Origin: Gemmatimonadota bacterium
GTDB taxonomy: Bacteria > Gemmatimonadota > Gemmatimonadetes > Longimicrobiales > Gaopeijiaceae
Reading direction: 5' to 3'
Assembly (NCBI GenBank): GCA_003562075.1
Contig: PWWP01000345.1
Span: forward strand, 1-64,000
DNA: 64,000 nucleotides
Shown here: positions 51,659 to 60,667 of the stretch, in pieces
Numbering within the stretch: position 1 is the first letter of the stretch
Layout of the letters: each line of letters begins with the position of its first letter
The notes under the pieces: generated by a model
The model's database searches: none
The model's input: only the letters and a program-made list of their open reading frames with translations
What the model was told of the DNA's origin: nothing
Made by a program: the position numbers and the translations under genes

Positions 51659-52809
51659 CAACGGTGTCCCGTGATCAGGTTCGCGTTCCTCTCATCTCCG
51701 GTTTCGCCTCCCGCCAAGCTCCGGTAGATCTCCAGGTGTCGCAGCACCAGACGATCATTGCTCCACTCGGCCACCACCCGCTCCCGGGCTCGCCGGCCCA
51801 TCTCCTCCCGGGAAGGGCTCTCCAGAAGCGCTACGACGGCATCCGCCAACGCCGCTGGATCACCGGGGGGCACCAGAGCCCCCACCGAATCGTCGATGAT
51901 CTCCGGAAGACCGCCTACCCGGCTCGCCACCACAGGAAGCTGGCACGACATGCACTCCAGGGCGGCCACCGAGGTGGCCTCCATGAGCGATGGGAAGACG
52001 GCCAGTTCGCCAGAGGCAAGAAGCCCAGGCATCTCTTCATGAGCGCGTCCCCCCAGGAAGTGAACGACTTCCTCCACCCCCAGGTCCCGTGCCAGGCTCT
52101 CCAGCTTCTGCCGCTCCGGACCGTCCCCGATCAGGAGTGCTTCCGCGTTCGGGAGCCGCGCCACGATGGAAGGCATGGCGCGGACGAAGTACTCGACACC
52201 ATTCTTGTGAAAGAGCCGACGGGGAACGAGGATCCGTCGAGTCCCTCCGTCCGAACGCAGCGTCGGCTCCACGGGACAGAACCTCTCCGTGTCCACCCCG
52301 TTGGTCAGGGCTTCCACCTCCACGCCAGGGGCCAGGCCCATGGCAACCTGGGCGATTTCCTGACTGGCTGCCAACACGTGTCGCGGTCGACGGATCAGGC
52401 GAGCCAGGACCCGGCGCCAGCCTGGACGCTCTGCTCTCATGAGGAAATGCGACGTATGGAGAGTGGCCACCAGGGGCTTCCCTGCCAGCCGGGATGCCAG
52501 CCCACAGGGAACGATGGAGGCGAAGGCCTGAGCGTGAAGGACATCCGCCCAACGGGCCCAGCGCGCCGTCACCGGCAGGGAACCCAGGGAATGGAGGATC
52601 CACCCCCAGGGCGTGCGGGAGGGAAGCGGACTGCGGTGTACCCTCACCCCATTCCGCATCTCGGAGGTGGGTAATCCCTTCATGGACCGGGAGGTGACCA
52701 CCCGGACCTCGTGGCCCTTGGACGCCAGCCCACGGGCCAGCTCCCCCACATGGCTCTCCAGCCCGCCCACCTCAGGAGGGTAGTAGACGCAATGGAGCAG
52801 AATCCTCAC
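51658..52809 (-). CDS. GT4-family glycosyltransferase
   Basis: A 383-residue GT-B fold enzyme. The N-terminal lobe shows YYPPEVGGLESHVGELARGL, and the C-terminal lobe the donor-binding RRLFHKNGVEYFVRA, LIGDGPERQKLESLA and the E-x7-E motif in FPSLMEATSVAALECMSC, followed by VVASRVGGLPEII. Likely uses an NDP-sugar for a surface glycan or glycolipid. The start shares ATGA with wecB. The acceptor cannot be read from sequence. Confidence 0.92.
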   Translation of the reverse strand: MRILLHCVYYPPEVGGLESHVGELARGLASKGHEVRVVTSRSMKGLPTSEMRNGVRVHRSPLPSRTPWGWILHSLGSLPVTARWARWADVLHAQAFASIVPCGLASRLAGKPLVATLHTSHFLMRAERPGWRRVLARLIRRPRHVLAASQEIAQVAMGLAPGVEVEALTNGVDTERFCPVEPTLRSDGGTRRILVPRRLFHKNGVEYFVRAMPSIVARLPNAEALLIGDGPERQKLESLARDLGVEEVVHFLGGRAHEEMPGLLASGELAVFPSLMEATSVAALECMSCQLPVVASRVGGLPEIIDDSVGALVPPGDPAALADAVVALLESPSREEMGRRARERVVAEWSNDRLVLRHLEIYRSLAGGETGDERNANLITGHR

Positions 52810-54056
52810 GGGCTCGCCTCCTCCGGTTCCTTCCTCAAAAGGCGCTCCAGATCTGACGATGGAGACCCCAGAAGGAAGGCTTCCAGGGCGGCAGCGATCC
52901 GGAGGGCAGCCCTCCCGTCTCCGTAGGGATTGTTCAACTGTCGCTGCGTTCTACCCACTGAGGAGCCAGCGAAGGCCCGGCGAGCGCCCTGGACCAGGGC
53001 GTGAGGATCGGTGCCCACCAGCTCCGCCACTCCCGCTTCGATCCCCTCCGGACGCTCTGTCACATCCCGGAGAACGAGGAGGGGCGTTCCAAACGTGGGT
53101 GCCTCCTCCTGTATCCCGCCGGAATCGGTGAGAACGAGGCGGGCGGCTTGGAGGGCCAGGGCCAGGTCTTCATACCGCAATGGATCCACCAGGTGGATCC
53201 GAGGGTGTCCCCCGAGGTGTTCTTCTGCCGGACCCCTGATGCGGGGATTCGGGTGGACGGGGTAGAGGATGTGGAGATCCGGCTCCAGGTCCACCAGTTG
53301 CTTCACGCCCTGGAAGATCCGCTTCAGGGGCTCTCCCCACGCCTCCCTTCGATGTGCCGTGAGGAGTGCGAAGGGCACGGCGTCATTCAGAATCCGGGCC
53401 AGTCGAGGATCCTCTGCCATTCCGGTCTCCCGAGTGATCTGCAGGAGGGCATCCACCACCGTGTTTCCGGTGACATGGATCCGGTCTGGAGGGACCCCCT
53501 CAGCCAGGAGATTCTCTCGGGCACGGGGGGTGGGTGCGAAGTGCAGATCAGCCAGGACTCCGGTGAGGCGTCGGAATCCCTCCTCCGGGAAGGGGCTTCG
53601 CAGGTCCCCGCTCCTGAGCCCCGCTTCCACATGCGCCGTGGCCACCCCCTCGAAGTAGCCGGCCAGAGCAGAGAAGAAGACGGTGGCCGTATCACCCTGC
53701 ACCAGGACCATGGACGGGTCCCAACGGTCAACTGCGTCCCGAACCCCGGTCAGGCATCCAGAGGCAACATCATACAGGGTCTGGGCCTCCTGCATGATAG
53801 CCAGGTCCAGGTCAGGACTCAGTCGAAAGGTTCGGAGGGCGTCGGACACCAGGTCGGTGTGTTGACCGGTGAGGAGGAGGTGGACTCGGGTTCGGCCCCC
53901 CTTCCTCCGAAGCGCACGGACCACCGGCGCCATCTTGATGGCCTCTGGCCGTGTCCCTACCACAACCATCACGCCAGGAAGGCGCCCTCCAAGGGAAACG
54001 AAGGGAGCGCCTGTTTCCGCCCTGGAGGGGCTGGACGGCTCGGAAGCCTCCGTCAT
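52806..54056 (-). CDS. wecB: UDP-N-acetylglucosamine 2-epimerase (non-hydrolysing)
   Basis: Interconverts UDP-GlcNAc and UDP-ManNAc, providing ManNAc for surface polysaccharides. The 416-residue protein has VVVGTRPEAIKMAPVV, LLTGQHTDL, HVEAGLRSGDLRSPFPEE, the HRREAWGEPLKRI active-site region and LTDSGGIQEEAPTFGTPLLVLRD TERPEG signature. A 28-residue N-terminal extension precedes the fold. No UDP-ManNAc dehydrogenase (WecC) is adjacent, so ManNAc may be used directly. ATGA coupling on both sides places it inside the glycosylation block. Confidence 0.94.
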   Translation of the reverse strand: MTEASEPSSPSRAETGAPFVSLGGRLPGVMVVVGTRPEAIKMAPVVRALRRKGGRTRVHLLLTGQHTDLVSDALRTFRLSPDLDLAIMQEAQTLYDVASGCLTGVRDAVDRWDPSMVLVQGDTATVFFSALAGYFEGVATAHVEAGLRSGDLRSPFPEEGFRRLTGVLADLHFAPTPRARENLLAEGVPPDRIHVTGNTVVDALLQITRETGMAEDPRLARILNDAVPFALLTAHRREAWGEPLKRIFQGVKQLVDLEPDLHILYPVHPNPRIRGPAEEHLGGHPRIHLVDPLRYEDLALALQAARLVLTDSGGIQEEAPTFGTPLLVLRDVTERPEGIEAGVAELVGTDPHALVQGARRAFAGSSVGRTQRQLNNPYGDGRAALRIAAALEAFLLGSPSSDLERLLRKEPEEASP

Positions 54057-55027
54057 CCTTCCTCCTCCTCGCGTCGTCGCAGCGCCTCAACCTCCTGCCG
54101 GAGCTGAGCCACCATCTCGGCCAGGAGACCGAAGCCCACCAGCGTCACCCCGACGGTCACAAGGAGGAGGACCAGGGTCAGGAGGGGACGAAACCCCATG
54201 CCATGGACGAGCCGGAGGTAGAGTGCCACCAATCCGACGATCACCCCGGCTCCGGCCAGCCCCGACCCTGCAGTTCCGAAGAGGAGTAGGGGTTTCTTGG
54301 AGAAGACCAGGAGGAACCAGACCGAAATGAGATCCATGACCCCCACCACCACCCGCCAGAGACCCGAATACTTGGAGACCCCCGCCCTACGGGGGTGAAG
54401 GGCGATGTCCAGCTCCGTTGCCGAATACCCCCGGTCCATGGCCAGGACGACAAAGAACCGGTGCCAATCGTGGCGGAGGGGCGTCTCCCGAAGGATGGAG
54501 GCACGGAAAGCCTTCATGGAGTTCAGGTCCGACACGGGAACGTTGAAGAGTCGCCGAGAGAGTCGATTGTAGACGGAAGAAACCATCCGCTTGTCATAGG
54601 GCCCCACCTTCCGGCCGCAGACGATGTCCCACCCCTCCGCCATGAGGGCCAGGAAGCGGGGAATCTCATGGGGCGAGTGCTGCAGGTCCGCGTCGAAGAT
54701 GACCAGGATCTCTCGGTCCGTGGCACGAGCGGCCGTGACCATGGCCTCGGTCTTCCCCAGATTGGTCCGGTGGGTGAGAACACGAAGGGAATCCCAATCA
54801 GCTGCCAGCTGCCGGGCCAGTTCTCCGGTCCCATCCGTCGACCCGTCATCCACCAGAAGGATCTCTCCCTCGAGCTGGTGGTGCAGGAAGGCCTCCTTCA
54901 ACTCCCGGACCAGCTCCGGGATGACCGGGACCTCGTTGTAGGCGGGAATGACCAGCGCAAAATTCCGGCGAGCATCCGGTGGGAGATCCACTGGGGCCGG
55001 AGTCGAGGGGACAAGCTCTTCAGACAC
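54053..55027 (-). CDS. GT2 polyprenyl-phosphate glycosyltransferase with C-terminal membrane helices (GtrB/CsbB-like)
   Basis: 324 residues. The GT2 core reads VIPAYNEVPVIPELV, LLVDDGSTDGTGELA and IFDADLQHSPHEIPRF; SDLNSMKAFRASIL follows. After it come two to three hydrophobic segments (PLLLFGTAGSGLAGAGVIV and PLLTLVLLLVTVGVTLVGF) and a short coiled coil, the architecture of GtrB/CsbB/ArnC enzymes that charge undecaprenyl phosphate with a sugar. The start is GTG 55027, overlapping the rpoN stop by 8 bases. With YfhO and the flippase-like protein downstream it could form a three-part periplasmic glycosylation pathway. Confidence 0.9.
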   Translation of the reverse strand: MSEELVPSTPAPVDLPPDARRNFALVIPAYNEVPVIPELVRELKEAFLHHQLEGEILLVDDGSTDGTGELARQLAADWDSLRVLTHRTNLGKTEAMVTAARATDREILVIFDADLQHSPHEIPRFLALMAEGWDIVCGRKVGPYDKRMVSSVYNRLSRRLFNVPVSDLNSMKAFRASILRETPLRHDWHRFFVVLAMDRGYSATELDIALHPRRAGVSKYSGLWRVVVGVMDLISVWFLLVFSKKPLLLFGTAGSGLAGAGVIVGLVALYLRLVHGMGFRPLLTLVLLLVTVGVTLVGFGLLAEMVAQLRQEVEALRRREEEEG

Positions 55028-56522
55028 GCTTTCTCATGCGGGCCGGAAGAATCCCCAGCTGGTCCCGATACTTGGCGACCGTGCGCCGAGCGATCTTGAT
55101 CCCATCGGCCTCCAGGAGATTGACGACCTTCTGGTCCGTCAGAGGCTTCTTCTCGTCCTCCTGAGCCACCAGAGCCTCGATCTTCGCCTTCACTCCCCGG
55201 GCGGAGATGCTCTCTCCGGAGGTGGTGGAGAGTCCACTGGAAAAGAAGAACTTCAGGTGGTAGACCCCTCGAGGCGTCTGAACGTACTTCTCGTTGGTCA
55301 CCCGGGAGACCGTGGACTCGTGCATCTCGATATAGTCAGCCACCTCCCGGAGGGTCAGAGGCCGAAGAAACTGAACCCCCTTCTCGAAGAACTCCCGCTG
55401 CCGGTCCACGATGAAGTTCATCACCTTCAGCATAGTCTGCCGGCGCTGCTCAATGGCCTGGATCATCCAGTTTGCCGAGTTGAGCTTGGCAGCGATGAAC
55501 TCCTTGTTCTCACCCTTGTACTTGTTCCGATCTCGGGCGACCTCCCGGTAGGAGCGGGAGAGCCGCAGCCGGGGGAGGTTCGTATCGTTGAGGAAGACGT
55601 GATACTCCCCATCGATCTTCTCGACGATGAGATCGGGAATGATGTATGGATCCCGATCGGGTCCATACTGGATCCCGGGCTTTGGATCCAGCTTGGCCAC
55701 TTCGTCAGCCGCGTCCTGGACCTCCTTTGCGGAGACGCTGAGACCACGGGCGATCTCGGTCCAACGATGGTTCAGGAAGTCGTCGAAGTGGTCATGGACC
55801 AACGTGTGGCAGAGCTCACCCTCCAGCTCCTTTTCATCCAGCTGGATCAGGATCGACTCGCGGAGATTCCGAGCCCCCACCCCGGCCGGATCCATCCGTT
55901 GGACCACCACCAACATCCCCTCGGCCTCCTCCAGGGTGTAGGGGCGGAAGAGTTCCTCCACCTCCGCCAGCTCTGCGGCGCGCTCCTCCTCGTCCTCCAT
56001 GGCCTGGGCCCGCTCCGTGGCGACCTGCCGCACATCCTCCAACCACCCATTCACTCCCTCGACCACTTCCTCCAGATCGCACGCGAGAAAGCCGTCGTCA
56101 TCCACATTTCCGATGATCTCCTCACCCATGCGGATCTCTCGCTCGGAGATGGAAAGGTGATGGAGCTGCTCCAAGAGGTGATCCCTCAGGTCCGAGGTCT
56201 CCACCGGAGTGGGCTCATGACGTTCCTTCTCTTCGTACTGGGCCCTGGACCCTCCGGCGTCGAAACCGTCCAGTAGAATCTCTTCCCAGTCGATCTCGTC
56301 ATCCTTCTCCTCCTGCCCCTCCTCATCGATGCTCACCTCGTCGGTCACATCGGCTTCACTCATCTCCAGGAATGGATTCTCCGAGAGCTCCTGCTTCAGG
56401 TGTTGCTGAAGATCCAGGAGGGGCATGTAGAGCAACTCCATCGCCTGATAAAGGCGAGGGTTGATCTTCATCTCCTGTCGGAGTTCCGTGCTCTGATAGA
56501 GCTTGTTCCCGAAGTTGCTCAT
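55020..56522 (-). CDS. rpoN: RNA polymerase sigma-54 factor
   Basis: The alternative sigma factor that needs enhancer-binding activators. The 500-residue protein has region I with its Leu/Gln-rich start (INPRLYQAMELLYMPLLDLQ), an acidic region II, the core-binding domain (MDPAGVGARNLRESILIQL; ANWMIQAIEQRRQTML) and the C-terminal RpoN box ARRTVAKYR. It sits between lptB and a glycosyltransferase, with ATGA overlap to lptB. The kdsD-kdsC-lptC-lptA-lptB-rpoN order matches E. coli, a remarkably deep conservation. No sigma-54 activator gene is in the window. Confidence 0.97.
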   Translation of the reverse strand: MSNFGNKLYQSTELRQEMKINPRLYQAMELLYMPLLDLQQHLKQELSENPFLEMSEADVTDEVSIDEEGQEEKDDEIDWEEILLDGFDAGGSRAQYEEKERHEPTPVETSDLRDHLLEQLHHLSISEREIRMGEEIIGNVDDDGFLACDLEEVVEGVNGWLEDVRQVATERAQAMEDEEERAAELAEVEELFRPYTLEEAEGMLVVVQRMDPAGVGARNLRESILIQLDEKELEGELCHTLVHDHFDDFLNHRWTEIARGLSVSAKEVQDAADEVAKLDPKPGIQYGPDRDPYIIPDLIVEKIDGEYHVFLNDTNLPRLRLSRSYREVARDRNKYKGENKEFIAAKLNSANWMIQAIEQRRQTMLKVMNFIVDRQREFFEKGVQFLRPLTLREVADYIEMHESTVSRVTNEKYVQTPRGVYHLKFFFSSGLSTTSGESISARGVKAKIEALVAQEDEKKPLTDQKVVNLLEADGIKIARRTVAKYRDQLGILPARMRKRV

Positions 56523-57451
56523 GGCCCCTCGGCAGGTGGCTCGTAACGCTGACGCATCCGGTGCGTCAGGGTCGGTCCCAGATAGATCTCGGCGACCTCA
56601 TCGTTCCAGACAAGTTCGGAGACCGAGCCGCTGACCCGGATCCGTCCCTCGTACATGATGTAGGCCCGGTCCACGATGTCCAATGTCTGCTCCACATTGT
56701 GGTCGGAGATGATCACGCCGATGTTGCGATCCTTCAACCCAGCCACGATCTGCTGAATGTCGTTGACCGCAATGGGATCGATCCCTGCGAAGGGTTCGTC
56801 CAGGAGCATGAACTTGGGCTGCTGTACCAGGGCACGGGTGATCTCCAGCCGACGCCGCTCACCGCCGGAAAGAGCGTAAGCCTTGCTCTTCCTCAGGTGA
56901 GCTATAGACAGCTCCTCCAGGAGCTCATTCAGCCGCTGCTTCCGCTCCTTCTTCGGAATGTCGGTGGTCTGGAGGATGGCCATGACATTCTCTTCCACCG
57001 TCAGCTTTCGGAATACCGACGGCTCCTGAGCCAGATAGCCCACCCCCAGACGAGCTCGCCGATACATGGGTGTCCGGGTCAGGTTCTTCTGATCCAGGTA
57101 GACCTTTCCCTCGTTCGGGGGGATGAGGCCCACCATCATGTAGAAGGTAGTGGTCTTCCCTGCGCCGTTGGGTCCCAGGAGCCCCACGATCTCACCCTGC
57201 CGGACATGGATATCCACATCGTTCACCACCTTCCGGCCCTGGTAGATCTTGGTCAATCCCTCAGCTCGAAAGACGCTGCCCTCTTCCCGCTTGAGCGCCT
57301 TCTCCAGTCGATCTGCCTCTCGGGATTCGACCTGAAGCTCCGGAGCATCCTCCGGCCATTCCATGCCTACACCCACCGCCGGTTCCGGGGAGTCTCGGGG
57401 AGCGGTCTCCTGCCTCCCTTCCCCGCCTGGCCCGTCGCTAATTGCAGTCAT
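56519..57451 (-). CDS. lptB: LPS export ABC transporter ATP-binding protein LptB
   Basis: The ATPase that drives LPS extraction from the inner membrane with LptFG. The ABC core has Walker A GLLGPNGAGKTTTFYMMVG, signature LSGGERRRLEITRAL, Walker B FMLLDEPFAGIDPIAV and the switch His (ISDHNV), all LptB-typical. The 310 residues include an N-terminal extension of about 60 charged residues not found in E. coli LptB (241 residues); an internal ATG 29 residues in would shorten it. It shares ATGA with lptA and rpoN. LptF/LptG genes are not in the window. Confidence 0.95.
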   Translation of the reverse strand: MTAISDGPGGEGRQETAPRDSPEPAVGVGMEWPEDAPELQVESREADRLEKALKREEGSVFRAEGLTKIYQGRKVVNDVDIHVRQGEIVGLLGPNGAGKTTTFYMMVGLIPPNEGKVYLDQKNLTRTPMYRRARLGVGYLAQEPSVFRKLTVEENVMAILQTTDIPKKERKQRLNELLEELSIAHLRKSKAYALSGGERRRLEITRALVQQPKFMLLDEPFAGIDPIAVNDIQQIVAGLKDRNIGVIISDHNVEQTLDIVDRAYIMYEGRIRVSGSVSELVWNDEVAEIYLGPTLTHRMRQRYEPPAEGP

Positions 57452-59121
57452 AGCCAGCTCCCCCCGGTCGCATCCGATGACCCGTCCTCATCGGCTGGCT
57501 CCTCGGCATCCTCGTCATCGTCCTCCTCATCCATGAACTCCCCTCGGTCGGGTTCCAACTGGACCCCGGAGACCCGGTCCCGGGCCTCAACACGTTCCAC
57601 TTCACCCTCGGTGAGGAATATGGCGATCTCCTCGGCTATGATGTAGCTGATGGACCAGAGGGGCTCCCCATTTCGGGTCGGTGGGCCGTCTTCGGGCGGA
57701 GATCTATAGAGGGTCCGGGCATTCCCCTCCGACTCCAGGCGAGTGAGGCGATACCGGGCCCGATCCTCGCCTTCAGGATCGGAGACCACCATCTCCTCAG
57801 GGAGTTCGTCAGCGTCCGGGAGCGGGTCCTCAGCATCCGGATCCTGGTCCTCCCCAGCCACATCTGCCGGAGCCAGGGGCTCGGGCTCGAAGGTGGCCAG
57901 GATTCGATCACCCTCGATCCAGTCCCGATCCACCTGAACCGCCGGTTCGTCTGGAGTTTCCTGCGGATCCTGCGCCTCGGGGTCGTCCTCCACGACTGCT
58001 TCCGGGGCAACCGCCGGATCCAGGGGCAGGTCCTGTAGCTCCAAGGGAACGTCCGGATCGATCTCCATGGGCACCGGAGCCTGACCGCGGGCCAGCGTTT
58101 CCCCTCGGGCCCTGCCCACGGCGTGGACCGTCTCCAGCACCTCGTCCGGAGACTGGACATCCAGGGAGTCGGCCTCCAGTACGAAGTCCTCCGTTACGAC
58201 CCGGGGCCGAGGAGGAGGGTCGTCAGAATCCGATCCCTCCCGATGCACTGCCACCAGACGTTGAATCTTCTCGTCCTGGAAGGTGATTCGAATTTCTTCA
58301 CCCACCAGATCCAGGTCGGCGGTCCAGAGCCGACCCCGATTCCGGATGGTGATCTGCTCCACCACGTCCTCAGGGATGGTGAGGTTGATCTGCTGTCCCT
58401 CCATCTCGGCCTCACCAACCACCCGGGCATCCTTGGTCAAGAAGAGTTGGCCGGCGTTCTGATCGAAGGCAAGAGAGTCGGCATAGGCCTCCAAGTCGTC
58501 CCTTCGCACCTCTACATCCCCGTCAGCCCAGAAAAACTGGTCCCCCTCAAATCGGAGCCGGTTCCCAGTCACCCGATAGGGCGAGAGGGGCCGGTCCGGA
58601 TCGACCCGGTCGGTGGGGGGCTCCAGAGTCGCCTCCGGACGCCCTCCAGTAACCGTCACCTGTTCCTCAGACCGGAAGTCCGTGACGCCCAGGTACGTCA
58701 GCGTATCACCCCGGACCACACTCCCCCGCTCCAGGTCCGAGAAGGTGACTTCCCCTCGAGCAAAGAGACGTCCTTCCCGTTCATAGTAGTCAGCCAGTTG
58801 AGACTGGAGTCGGCGAATCTCCGTCTCGAAGTTCACATTCCCGATGAGCTCGGCACGCCGGGTCTGTTCATAGACGACGGCTGAGTCCGAGCGGATACGA
58901 GTCCCGTCGGGACAGACCAGGAAGGGATCCCCAAGCCAGGTGACCCGGGTACCGGGAGCGGCCTCCGTGCTTCGGATGGAACCGTATTCCCGAAGCTCGC
59001 AGTCCGTCCCCAGATCCTGGGCAGTCGCCCCCTGGGCGAGCATGAGAAACAGCACCAGAGAGCCAGCCCACGCAACCAGAGCCCGGGCGCTGCAAGGTCG
59101 GAAGGAAGGGACTGGGGCCAT
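57448..59121 (-). CDS. Large LptA/OstA-domain periplasmic protein
   Basis: LptA proteins form the periplasmic bridge for LPS. This 557-residue precursor has a signal peptide (VAWAGSLVLFLMLAQGATAQ) and repeated OstA-type segments (SDSAVVYEQTRRAELIGNVNF, GDTLTYLGVTDFRSEEQVTV, GNRLRFEGDQFFWADGDVEV). It is about three times the length of E. coli LptA, with an acidic insertion (about 345-455, rich in Asp, Glu and Pro) and a very acidic C terminus (DEEDDDEDAEEPADEDG). Position between lptC and lptB makes the LptA role likely. ATG 59121 overlaps lptC; GTG 59124 is the track start. Confidence 0.85.
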   Translation of the reverse strand: MAPVPSFRPCSARALVAWAGSLVLFLMLAQGATAQDLGTDCELREYGSIRSTEAAPGTRVTWLGDPFLVCPDGTRIRSDSAVVYEQTRRAELIGNVNFETEIRRLQSQLADYYEREGRLFARGEVTFSDLERGSVVRGDTLTYLGVTDFRSEEQVTVTGGRPEATLEPPTDRVDPDRPLSPYRVTGNRLRFEGDQFFWADGDVEVRRDDLEAYADSLAFDQNAGQLFLTKDARVVGEAEMEGQQINLTIPEDVVEQITIRNRGRLWTADLDLVGEEIRITFQDEKIQRLVAVHREGSDSDDPPPRPRVVTEDFVLEADSLDVQSPDEVLETVHAVGRARGETLARGQAPVPMEIDPDVPLELQDLPLDPAVAPEAVVEDDPEAQDPQETPDEPAVQVDRDWIEGDRILATFEPEPLAPADVAGEDQDPDAEDPLPDADELPEEMVVSDPEGEDRARYRLTRLESEGNARTLYRSPPEDGPPTRNGEPLWSISYIIAEEIAIFLTEGEVERVEARDRVSGVQLEPDRGEFMDEEDDDEDAEEPADEDGSSDATGGSWL

Positions 59122-59645
59122 CACGGTCGTCCCCGGGCCTCGAAGTTCCGGAACTCAATATCAGAGGTGAAGGACGCTCCCCGAAGAACCTGGTTCGGAA
59201 GCTCCATGACGAAAGCCGAGTCGCTCCAGATTCGGCCACCCTGAGGATCATAATGCAGCTCCTCGGTCCGGATGGTTCGCCCTTCGCCAGGGATCACCAC
59301 CACCACATTTCCCTGGGCAATCATTCGATCGGTAGACTGGTCCAGCCGCCCCCGGTCCGAGGTCACACGGGCCCTTTCGGTTCCGTCCTCATGGAACACC
59401 GTCAGCTCCAACCTGCGGAGGGCCGCCGACACCGAGTCGTTCCACTGAAAGGCCGTGTCGTAGACCAGATGGGCTTCGGTAGTCCCATCCTGGCTCACGT
59501 ACTGTTCGCCCCCAACCACGACGAAATCGGCATCCATGGCGGCCAATTCCGGCGAAACGGTTGCCACATCGGCCTCCTCTTCACAGGCCACGGCGACCAT
59601 CACCAACACCATCAACGCCCACAACACATTGACCCGCCATGTCAT
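59121..59645 (-). CDS. lptC: LPS export protein LptC
   Basis: A membrane-anchored component that receives LPS from LptFG and passes it to LptA. The 174-residue protein has an N-terminal helix (VLWALMVLVMVAVAC) that may be a lipoprotein signal ending at Cys, where E. coli LptC has a plain anchor, and then a beta-jellyroll of the LptC/OstA type (HLVYDTAFQWNDS, ARVTSDRGRLDQSTDRMIAQGNVVV, TEELHYDPQGGRIWSD). ATGA coupling to kdsD and TGATG overlap with lptA support it. The possible lipidation differs from the E. coli paradigm. Confidence 0.9.
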   Translation of the reverse strand: MTWRVNVLWALMVLVMVAVACEEEADVATVSPELAAMDADFVVVGGEQYVSQDGTTEAHLVYDTAFQWNDSVSAALRRLELTVFHEDGTERARVTSDRGRLDQSTDRMIAQGNVVVVIPGEGRTIRTEELHYDPQGGRIWSDSAFVMELPNQVLRGASFTSDIEFRNFEARGRP

Positions 59646-60667
59646 ACGACCCCCGACCTGAGAATATCATGGAGGTGTATGACCCCGCGGAGGCGGTGGG
59701 ATCCATCTACGACTGGGAGTGCCATGATCCCGTATTCTTCCATCTCGTGGACCACTGCGCCGGCCAGTTGGCCCAGTCGAGCTACACGTGGAGCCTCGGT
59801 CATGACCTGCGACACGGGCACGGAAAGGAAATCCGACTCCCGGTCCATAAGGCGGGTCAGGTCGCCTGCCGTCATTACGCCGACCACTCGGCGTTCCTCA
59901 TCCACAATGGGAACAGTTCCACGCATGTGAGCCAGGGGAACGATACAATCCCGGACGAGGGCGGTCCGGGGGATCTCCGGATAGTCCTCCCCTACCATGA
60001 GATCGTCCACCCGGAGGGTGAGTTTCCGACCCAGGGCTCCCCCGGGATGGACCCGGGCGAAGTCCTCGGCCCGGAACCCTTTACGCTGAAGGAGGACCAT
60101 GGCCAAAGCATCGCCCATGGCCAGGGCCGCCGTCGTGGAGGAGGTGGGCGCCAGGTCCAGTGGACAGGCCTCCTCAGGAACGAAGCAGTCCAGGGTGACC
60201 CGGGCGTTCCGGGCCAGAGGGGAATCCATGCCTCCGGTGAGTGCAATGACTGGGACCCCGAGCCGCGTAAGGTACTCCACGAGACCCGTGAGTTCGGAGG
60301 TCGCTCCACTCTTGGAGATGAAGATGCCCACATCCTCCCTGGAGATGATCCCAAGATCCCCGTGCAAACCATCGACAGGATGGAGAAAGCTGGCCGGCGT
60401 TCCGGTGGAAGTCAGCGTGGCCGCCAGCTTTCGGGCTACGATGCCGCTCTTCCCCACGCCGGTCACAATAACCCGCCCACTGGCCTGGAAGAGGATTTCC
60501 ACCGCCTCGATGAACGCCGTATCCAGACGCTCCGCCATCTCCAACACGGCCTCCGACTCCGAGACCAGGACGCGTTTCCCCTCGGCCAGGAGCCGGGAAG
60601 GCGAAGGCTCAGTCGGAGTCCCCTTCCCCTCCCTGGATTCCTCAGCAGCGGTCCGGAACTCAGTCAT
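59642..60667 (-). CDS. kdsD: D-arabinose 5-phosphate isomerase KdsD
   Basis: Converts ribulose 5-phosphate to arabinose 5-phosphate, the first step of Kdo synthesis. The 341-residue protein has an N-terminal SIS domain (VIVTGVGKSGIVARKLAATL; SKSGATSELTGLV; APTSSTTAALAMGDALA) followed by two CBS repeats (CIVPLAHMRGTVPIVDEERRVVGV and its partner). The start ATG 60667 overlaps the kdsC stop (ATGACTGA) and replaces the track start, whose first 49 residues lie in kdsC. GutQ is a paralogous alternative, but the Kds context favours KdsD. Confidence 0.94.
   Translation of the reverse strand: MTEFRTAAEESREGKGTPTEPSPSRLLAEGKRVLVSESEAVLEMAERLDTAFIEAVEILFQASGRVIVTGVGKSGIVARKLAATLTSTGTPASFLHPVDGLHGDLGIISREDVGIFISKSGATSELTGLVEYLTRLGVPVIALTGGMDSPLARNARVTLDCFVPEEACPLDLAPTSSTTAALAMGDALAMVLLQRKGFRAEDFARVHPGGALGRKLTLRVDDLMVGEDYPEIPRTALVRDCIVPLAHMRGTVPIVDEERRVVGVMTAGDLTRLMDRESDFLSVPVSQVMTEAPRVARLGQLAGAVVHEMEEYGIMALPVVDGSHRLRGVIHLHDILRSGVV

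Noticed and set aside
53001-54107. 368-residue plus-strand ORF opposite wecB
   Set aside because: Antisense shadow of a well-supported gene; composition follows wecB codons.
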